From JBCBJX01 sp038522735 (GTDB lineage: Bacteria > Pseudomonadota > Alphaproteobacteria > Caulobacterales > Parvularculaceae), in assembly GCA_038522735.1 (NCBI GenBank), contig JBCBJX010000061.1, positions 1 to 18,749 of the forward strand: 18,749 bases of DNA, written 5' to 3'. The notes under the pieces were generated by a model that was not told the DNA's origin, ran no database searches, and saw only the letters and a list, made by a program, of their open reading frames with translations. Below are positions 13,543 to 18,749 of this stretch, piece after piece. The translations under genes were made by a program, and so were the position numbers. Each line of letters starts with the position of its first letter. Positions within the stretch are counted from its first letter, which is position 1.

Positions 13543-14991
13543 ATGTTGCGTTCGCTGACACACACCTTGCGCTCGAGCTCCGCGCTCGCCGGGGCGGCGC
13601 GTTGCTTCCGCCGCGACAGGCGCGGCAATATCGGCCTCACCGCCTCGCTGCTCGCGGGACCCCTTTTCGCCATGATGGGCGGCGCGGTCGATCTTGTTCA
13701 TTACGCGACCGTCCGGTCGGAAATTCAGGGTGCGCTCGACACAGGCGTTCTCGCGTCGGCCTCGCTCACCAATCAGGGCGATCCGCTGACGGTGATCCAG
13801 AATTATCTCGACGCCAACCTCGACCCCGGCCTGATCGACAAGAGCCTGTTGACGATCGACGTTACGGCGGTCCAGTCGCTCAACAAGGTCGAAGTGATCG
13901 TGACGGCGAACTATTCCGTCGACACGATTTTCATGGGGCTTTTCGGCGTCAACAACCTGCCGGTTTCAGTCAGCGTAGGCGGCGAGCAGTCCGTACAGGA
14001 CGTCGAGATTTCGATGGTGCTTGACATATCCTCGTCGATGAACGGCTCGAAACTGACGAACCTCATCTCGGCGGCGCAGGACTTCGTCGACACGGTGCTT
14101 GAGGACGATGTCATCGACTACACGTCGATCAACCTCATCCCGTTCGGCGGCACCGTCCGTCTGCCGAGCGAATTCGACGGCTTCCTGGATCCGGCTGAAC
14201 CTGTCGAATATGAGGGTTGTCTCGAACTGGATCATTTTGACGCTGACACCTTCGCGTTCGGCGGCGACGACTACCATTACCTTTATGTCGACGGCGACAC
14301 CGACGAAGACGCCAACCGCGGAAACAATGAGAAGAGCGGATCCGGCGCCGCTGATAGCTACCACCAGGCGGTTCCGGCGTTCTGGAAGTGGAACAGCGGT
14401 AATCCGTGGTGCCCGAAAGATACGACGATCGCCAAGTTCCTGACCAACGACAAAGGCGCTTTGCAGTCGGCGATCGGCGGCTTCGAGCTCTCCGACGGCA
14501 CCGGCATGGATATCGGCGCCATGATAGGCCTTCTGGCCCTCGATCCAGCGTGGAACGGCAAGCTGGGCGGGACGTTCCCGGAACGCCCCACCGCCTGGAA
14601 CGGCGAAGTCCTGAAAGTCCTCCTCATCATGACGGACGGGGAGATCACCCGGCAGTTTCGGCCGAAAATCCTTCTGCCGGATTCCAGCAACGACGACCTG
14701 ACCAGAACCAACGAGAACCGCGACGAGCTGGACGGCGGCAAGAATGAGCGGACGCGCATCACGACCAGCGAAGCGCGCGATCACTTCTACGACGTCTGTC
14801 AGGTCGCCCGCGACAACAACGTCCTCGTCTTCACCATCGGTTTCCAGATCAACACGAGCAAATGGTCCCACACGGCGCTCGGCGACTGCCCGCAGTATCC
14901 GAGCCAGTACTATTTCGTTGAAAACCTGGACATCGAGACGGCGTTCAAGTCGATCGCCGCGACGATCAACAACCTGCGTCTGACGATGTAA
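13543..14991 (+). CDS. TadG-like pilus-assembly protein with von Willebrand A domain
   Basis: The protein is 482 residues from ATG 13543, which has GGAGG six bases upstream; starts at 13498 or 13399 would add residues from the AT-rich leader and have no clear site. A basic N terminus with a pseudopilin-like helix (RRGNIGLTASLLAGPLFAMM, about 27-46) anchors it in the inner membrane. The vWA domain begins near residue 155 with the metal-site motif DISSS (D161, S163, S165), has a possible metal-site Thr in GTGMDIGA (about 320) and MTDGE with D365. Between strands there is an Asp-rich insert, with DGDTDED at 250-256, that could bind calcium. TadG proteins are minor components of Tad/Flp pilus systems, but their exact role is poorly defined. 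It is the first of three tandem genes; no Tad ATPase or secretin is in the window. Confidence 0.85.
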   Translation: MLRSLTHTLRSSSALAGAARCFRRDRRGNIGLTASLLAGPLFAMMGGAVDLVHYATVRSEIQGALDTGVLASASLTNQGDPLTVIQNYLDANLDPGLIDKSLLTIDVTAVQSLNKVEVIVTANYSVDTIFMGLFGVNNLPVSVSVGGEQSVQDVEISMVLDISSSMNGSKLTNLISAAQDFVDTVLEDDVIDYTSINLIPFGGTVRLPSEFDGFLDPAEPVEYEGCLELDHFDADTFAFGGDDYHYLYVDGDTDEDANRGNNEKSGSGAADSYHQAVPAFWKWNSGNPWCPKDTTIAKFLTNDKGALQSAIGGFELSDGTGMDIGAMIGLLALDPAWNGKLGGTFPERPTAWNGEVLKVLLIMTDGEITRQFRPKILLPDSSNDDLTRTNENRDELDGGKNERTRITTSEARDHFYDVCQVARDNNVLVFTIGFQINTSKWSHTALGDCPQYPSQYYFVENLDIETAFKSIAATINNLRLTM

Positions 14992-15012
14992 TCCGGAAAA
15001 GGACGAAACCTG

Positions 15013-15570
15013 ATGAGCAGCTTCATCAAACGACGCGCGGCGCGATCTGGTCCTCTCGGCCGGTTCGCCAGGAACAAGACCGGCTCCGCCGCGCTCGAAT
15101 TCGCTTTCGTGGCGCCCGTGTTCTTCACCCTGGCCTTCTCGATCATCGAGGGCGCGTGGCAGTTCACCCGCATCTCGCTGATCGAAAACGCCGCATCCGA
15201 CATCTACCGGATGATCTATACAGGCCAGGTGAGCGACGGAGACATCACCCAGTCCACGCTTGAAAGCGCCTTCTGCGACAAGATCGAAGCGGTCACCGAC
15301 TGCGGCGGCGACATCGCGATCGAAGTGACGCAGATCAATTCCTTCACCGATCTGCCGTCGTCCAGCGCAACGTGTAAAGACAAAGACGACGAGTCCAGCA
15401 ACGATGCGGGATACAACTTCACCTCCGGCGACGAGATCGTCTACGTACGTTTCTGCGTGACCGTCGACATTCTGACGCCGGGTCTCGGCCTCGGCCTGAT
15501 GCTGCCGAAGACCGACAACGACAAGTATCAGATCATCACCCAGATGGTGTTCCGCAACGAGCCGTTTTGA
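15013..15570 (+). CDS. TadE-like pseudopilin
   Basis: The 185-residue protein has a basic leader and a cleavage-type motif TGSAALEFAFVAPVF, with G24 and E29 (Glu at +5), as recognised by the Tad prepilin peptidase in TadE/TadF proteins. A hydrophobic helix (about 25-48) follows. The rest is a periplasmic domain with five Cys (FCDK, DCGG, ATCKDKDD, RFCV), some of which could form disulfides. AAAAGGA lies just upstream of the ATG, 21 bases after the vWA gene. It ends nine bases before the next gene. It is likely a minor pilin or assembly factor; no major Flp pilin gene is seen here. Confidence 0.88.
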   Translation: MSSFIKRRAARSGPLGRFARNKTGSAALEFAFVAPVFFTLAFSIIEGAWQFTRISLIENAASDIYRMIYTGQVSDGDITQSTLESAFCDKIEAVTDCGGDIAIEVTQINSFTDLPSSSATCKDKDDESSNDAGYNFTSGDEIVYVRFCVTVDILTPGLGLGLMLPKTDNDKYQIITQMVFRNEPF

Positions 15571-15579
15571 GGCAGAGCC

Positions 15580-16116
15580 ATGATTGCGACGTTCAGGAAC
15601 TTTCTCAAATCGAAGAAGGGCGTGGTCTCGATCGAGTTCTCGCTGATCTTCCCCGTCTTCGTCTTCTTCATGCTGGGTTCGCTCGGCACATGGGATCACT
15701 ATCGTGCGAAACGTCACTCGGTCATGGCGGTCGATACGGTCGCCGACCTGGTGGCCCGTACGAACAATATGAACAACGCCGAGCGCGACCTTATATTCGC
15801 GTCGGCCGCCGTCATGATGGATCGCTACGCGGACGCGTCTTCCCTCGCCATCGGCATCCACAGCGTTCAGGACGACGGTGGAGGCAACATCGAGGTTCTC
15901 TGGAGCCAGGCCAATAACGGCACCCACAGCCGCTCCGTGGGCTCCTTCGTGACCGACGTGACGTTCCCGCCGATCCCCCAGGGCGAGACGGCCATCCTCG
16001 CCGAGCTCTCCTTCGACTATCGCAGCCCGGTGCTTTACTTCGTGAACGCCGACGTGCCGTTCGAGCAGTTCTCGATCCGCCGGCCGCGATATGTGAGCGT
16101 CATCGGTTACCAATAA
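15580..16116 (+). CDS. Second TadE/TadF-like pseudopilin
   Basis: The 178-residue protein repeats the pattern of its neighbour: basic start, then KKGVVSIEFSLIFPVFVFFM with G14 and E19 at +5, and a hydrophobic helix to about residue 36. The periplasmic part (ADLVARTNNMNNAERDLIF onward) has no Cys, unlike the gene before it. The ending ISIRRPR-like FSIRRPRYVSVIGYQ resembles other TadE/TadF family C termini with a conserved RPR. GAGGCAG precedes the ATG, and the gap from the previous stop is nine bases. It is the last gene of the operon, followed by a hairpin terminator. TadE and TadF cannot be distinguished from sequence alone. Confidence 0.87.
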   Translation: MIATFRNFLKSKKGVVSIEFSLIFPVFVFFMLGSLGTWDHYRAKRHSVMAVDTVADLVARTNNMNNAERDLIFASAAVMMDRYADASSLAIGIHSVQDDGGGNIEVLWSQANNGTHSRSVGSFVTDVTFPPIPQGETAILAELSFDYRSPVLYFVNADVPFEQFSIRRPRYVSVIGYQ

Positions 16117-16121
16117 GGTCG

Positions 16122-16148
16122 GACGCCGCCCTTGAGGCGGTGTCTTTC
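16122..16148 (+). terminator. Probable intrinsic terminator after the pseudopilin operon
   Basis: GACGCCGCC (16122-16130) and GGCGGTGTC (16136-16144) form a nine-base stem with one G-T wobble around the loop CTTGA, followed by a short TTTC. The stem begins five bases after the stop codon of the last pseudopilin gene. The T-run is short, so termination may be partial. Confidence 0.6.
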
Positions 16149-16157
16149 AACCGTCGC
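16140..16157 (+). promoter_or_regulatory. Weak candidate Pho box upstream of the alkaline phosphatase gene
   Basis: GTGTCTT (16140-16146) and CCGTCGC (16151-16157) have their GTC cores exactly 11 bases apart, as in the PhoB direct repeat (CTGTCAT-N4-CTGTCAT). Each half keeps only the core and one or two further bases. The site overlaps the end of the terminator hairpin. Its place, 45 bases before a phosphatase gene, is what makes it worth noting. Confidence 0.25.
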
Positions 16158-16201
16158 ATCAAAGCGCTAAGCGGCGGGCTTCCGGTTGAAGGGAGCCCTC
16201 C

Positions 16202-17725
16202 ATGCTCGTCCGCCCGCTCAGCGCGCTCGCGCTTCTCATCGTCGCCGCCTGCGACCGCGCCGAGCGGCCCGAACCGCAGCCGGCGCCCCTCCCCGCAGAG
16301 GTCGTACAGTCTGGCGACGCTTACTTCTCGGCCGCACAGAGCGCCCTGAGGGAGCGCCTCGCCCTTGCGCCGAACACAGGTCCCGCGACGAACGTGATCC
16401 TGTTCGTCGCCGACGGCATGGACCCGACGACGGTGATCGCCGCGCGCATTCTCGCAGGTCAGCAGGCCGGCATGCTGGGGGAAGAGAACTACCTGTCTTT
16501 CGAGCGCTTCCCGTACGTCGCCTACTCGAAAACGTACACGCACGATTATCAGGTGCCTGACAGCGCCGGCACCATGTCGGCGATGATCACGGGCGTGAAG
16601 ACCAACTCCGGCGTTCTTTCCGTCACCAAGGACGTGCAGCGCAACGACTGCGAGGGCGCGAAGGCGAACCCGGCTGAAACCCTTGGCGAGCTCGCCGACC
16701 GGGCCGGCCTCGCCGTCGGCGTCGTCTCGACGGCGCGCATCACCCATGCAACGCCAGCCGCCGTCTTCACCCATTCGGCCAACCGGAACTGGGAGGACGA
16801 TATGAGCCTTCCCGCCGGCGTCGACTGCCGCGACATCGCCCGGCAGTTCATCGAGTACGGCGGCGAGATCGACGTCGTCCTCGGCGGCGGCCGGCGGCAT
16901 TTCTATCCGAACGACTTTCCGGATCCGGAGGATGAGGGCGAGACCGGGACGCGCGGAGACGGACGCGACCTCGTCGCAGAATGGGTGTCGAAATCCGACG
17001 CCCACCAGTTCGTCTGGGACAAGGTCGGCTTCGATCGCCTCGACCCGGCGAGCGATCCGAAGGTTCTCGGCCTCTTCGAACGCTCGCACATGGAATACGA
17101 AATCGACCGCGCCTCCGATACGGCCGGCGAGCCCTCCCTCGCCGAAATGACGGCGAAAGCGATTGAGATCCTGCAGAACGATCCGGACGGGTTCTTCCTC
17201 GTCGTCGAGGCGGGCCGCGTCGATCACGCCCACCACGGCGGCAATGCCGCGCGGGCCCTCACCGACGCCATCGCGTTCGCGGACGCCGTGGCCGTTGCGC
17301 GAGACATGACGTCGCCCGACGACACGCTGGTCATCGCGACGGCCGACCACGGCCACACCATGGCGTTCCAGGGATATCCGGCGCGCGGCAACAAGATGCT
17401 CGACATCGCCCGCTCGCCCATCGGCGATCCGATCATGGCGCGCGACGGCAAGGCGTACACCACGCTCGTCTACGGCAACGGGCCGGGCGCCGTTCCGGGC
17501 GACGCGCCGCGCCCCGACCCCGCCGCCGACGACGTGTTCGCGGCCGATTATCGTCAGCAGGCGGCGATCCCCTCCTATTCCGAGACCCATGGCGGCCAGG
17601 ATGTGGGGATCTACGCCGACGGGCCGGGCGCCTATCTTTTCACCGGCGTGGTGGAGCAGAATTACATCTATCATGTCGTCGACCACGCCCTCCGCCTCGA
17701 GCAGAAACTCGCCCGCGCCGAGTGA
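16202..17725 (+). CDS. phoA: Alkaline phosphatase (PhoA family), lipoprotein
   Basis: It hydrolyses phosphomonoesters in the periplasm to release phosphate. The 507-residue protein has a signal ending in LLIVAAC, so Cys17 is probably lipidated, with Asp at +2. Catalytic residues align with E. coli PhoA: D71 (metal), S121 in VPDSAGT (nucleophile), R195 (phosphate-binding Arg166), E336, D341 and H345 (metals), D382/H383 in TADHGH, and H463 in ETHGGQD. At E. coli positions D153 and K328 this protein has H182 and H342, as in mammalian and many marine enzymes. GAAGGGAG lies six bases before ATG 16202. It is followed, with a 53-base overlap, by proB. The gene symbol is used in the family sense. Confidence 0.92.
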   Translation: MLVRPLSALALLIVAACDRAERPEPQPAPLPAEVVQSGDAYFSAAQSALRERLALAPNTGPATNVILFVADGMDPTTVIAARILAGQQAGMLGEENYLSFERFPYVAYSKTYTHDYQVPDSAGTMSAMITGVKTNSGVLSVTKDVQRNDCEGAKANPAETLGELADRAGLAVGVVSTARITHATPAAVFTHSANRNWEDDMSLPAGVDCRDIARQFIEYGGEIDVVLGGGRRHFYPNDFPDPEDEGETGTRGDGRDLVAEWVSKSDAHQFVWDKVGFDRLDPASDPKVLGLFERSHMEYEIDRASDTAGEPSLAEMTAKAIEILQNDPDGFFLVVEAGRVDHAHHGGNAARALTDAIAFADAVAVARDMTSPDDTLVIATADHGHTMAFQGYPARGNKMLDIARSPIGDPIMARDGKAYTTLVYGNGPGAVPGDAPRPDPAADDVFAADYRQQAAIPSYSETHGGQDVGIYADGPGAYLFTGVVEQNYIYHVVDHALRLEQKLARAE

Positions 17726-18749
17726 GCCCCGCGCGCCTTTCGCGGGCGCGCGCCGCATCGTCGTAAAGCTCGGCTCCGCGCTCGTCGCAGCGCCGGACGG
17801 CGCGCCCGCCGCGGACCTGCTGGCGGCCGTCGCGACGGATGTCGCCGCCCTCGCCCGTCGCGGGATTGAGACGGCGATCGTTTCCTCGGGCGCGGTCGCC
17901 CTCGGCCGGGCAGCGCTGGGCGAGGTCTCGACCCTGGAACAGAAACAGGCCGCGGCGGCGATCGGCCAGGCCCGGCTGATGGCGGCCTGGGGCGCCGCGT
18001 TCGCCCCGCAGGCCCGCGCCGTCGGGCAGGTCCTCCTCACCCTCGCCGACACGGAGGACCGTCGGCGCTATCTGAACGCCCGCGCCGCCCTGGACGCCCT
18101 CCTCGCCGCCGGCGCGATCCCCATCATCAACGAGAACGATACGGTGGCGACGGACGAAATCCGCTATGGCGACAACGATCGTCTGGCCGCCCACGCGGCC
18201 CAGATCGCGAGCGCCGACGTCCTGGCCCTGTTAACCGACGTAGACGGATATTACTCGGCAGATCCGCGGACCGATCAAGACGCCCGGCTCGCGACCTCGA
18301 TTGCGGCGGTGACAGACGAGATGGTCGCCTCGGCCGGCGGGGCGAACGCCGTGCGCGGCGTCGGGTCCGGCGGCATGCGCTCAAAACTGGAGGCGGCCCG
18401 CATTGCGTCCCGCGCCGGCGCGCGGACGCTGATCGCCCGCGGCGTCGACGAACACCCCCTCCTTCGGCTGGAAAACGGCGCGCCGTTCACGGAGGTCGCC
18501 GCGGTCGGCTCCCCCGCATCGGCTCGGGAGAAATGGCTGGCCGGACGTCTCCGGCCGCGGGGCGTCGTCAGGATCGACGCGGGCGCGGCCGCCGCGCTGA
18601 AAGACGGGGCGAGCGTTCTCGCCGCCGGCGTCGTCGCGGTGGAGGGCGCCTTCGAGCGCGGCGACGCCGTGCGCATCGAGGACGCTTTCGGCGCCCCCCT
18701 CGCCGTCGGCGTCGCGGCCTACGGCGCGGCGGACGCGCAGGCGATCAAG
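17673..18749 (+). CDS. proB: Glutamate 5-kinase, 3' end outside window
   Basis: ProB phosphorylates glutamate to gamma-glutamyl phosphate, the first and feedback-controlled step of proline synthesis. The frame is open from ATG 17673 to the window edge (359 codons), close to full length. The kinase domain shows RRIVVKLGSALV (K32), SSGAVALGR, IPIINENDTVATDEIRYGDN (ATP/glutamate site), LLTDVDGYYSADPR, and GGMRSKLEAAR. A PUA domain starts near RPRGVVRIDAGA and runs to AAYGAADAQAIK. No ATG, GTG or TTG occurs in frame between 17676 and the conserved RRIVVK, so the start must be 17673, inside the phosphatase gene. This gives an unusual Ser/Pro-rich N-terminal extension of about 20 residues. GGAGCAG is about 14 bases upstream, a loose ribosome site; translation coupled to the phosphatase gene is likely. 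Confidence 0.92.
   Translation, partial: MSSTTPSASSRNSPAPSEPRAPFAGARRIVVKLGSALVAAPDGAPAADLLAAVATDVAALARRGIETAIVSSGAVALGRAALGEVSTLEQKQAAAAIGQARLMAAWGAAFAPQARAVGQVLLTLADTEDRRRYLNARAALDALLAAGAIPIINENDTVATDEIRYGDNDRLAAHAAQIASADVLALLTDVDGYYSADPRTDQDARLATSIAAVTDEMVASAGGANAVRGVGSGGMRSKLEAARIASRAGARTLIARGVDEHPLLRLENGAPFTEVAAVGSPASAREKWLAGRLRPRGVVRIDAGAAAALKDGASVLAAGVVAVEGAFERGDAVRIEDAFGAPLAVGVAAYGAADAQAIK

Noticed and set aside
13966..18052. Two very long minus-strand open frames (13966-16113 and 16100-18052)
   Set aside because: Both run antisense across several well-recognised genes and show no family motifs; GC bias explains their length.
1..18749. CRISPR array, insertion sequence, prophage or toxin-antitoxin genes
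   Set aside because: No direct repeat array, transposase or phage motif was seen on either strand; every sizeable coding stretch is explained by the genes listed.

Overview
The window is GC-rich, densely packed chromosome from an alphaproteobacterium, probably an aquatic or marine member near the Caulobacterales/Parvularculales (inference). The grounds are an NDUFS4-type complex I accessory subunit (typical of Alphaproteobacteria and mitochondria), a KdsD gene (Gram-negative LPS), Tad-type pseudopilins, strong GC bias at third codon positions, GTG starts, and REP-like palindromes in a style common in alphaproteobacterial genomes. It looks like ordinary chromosome: no transposase, phage gene or CRISPR array was found, and no gene-free stretch exceeds 300 bases. 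The longest is the AT-rich 13282-13542 region.

Region 1 (1-6327), light and DNA-damage genes. The 3' end of kdsD meets a small coiled-coil membrane protein gene tail to tail, with the two stop codons sharing one CTAG. Next come a class I photolyase and a cyclopropane fatty acid synthase in tandem (+), facing queE and an iron-sulfur (6-4)-type photolyase (FeS-BCP/PhrB) on the minus strand. One large palindrome separates the two converging groups, and a second hairpin separates the (6-4) photolyase from queE. Together these enzymes could repair both major UV photoproducts and modify membrane lipids. The photolyase-Cfa pairing recalls the singlet-oxygen (RpoE-ChrR) regulon of Rhodobacter, but no matching promoter was found.

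Region 2 (6476-10652), a plus-strand sulfur amino acid operon: cysK-like cysteine synthase, sseA-like mercaptopyruvate sulfurtransferase, a GNAT acetyltransferase and a cystathionine beta-lyase, with overlapping or near-abutting genes, then a small PEGA-like lipoprotein.

Region 3 (10662-13281), all minus strand: tRNA-Pro(UGG), an orphan 7TMR-DISM sensor histidine kinase, the NDUFS4 homolog and tRNA-Arg(UCU). The close spacing suggests the kinase and NDUFS4 genes share a transcript.

Region 4 (13282-16144): an unusually AT-rich intergenic region, then three tandem pseudopilin-like genes (a TadG-like vWA protein and two TadE-like proteins) ending at a probable terminator.

Region 5 (16202-18749): a lipoprotein alkaline phosphatase with all recognisable catalytic residues, overlapped by 53 bases by proB (glutamate 5-kinase), which runs off the right edge.
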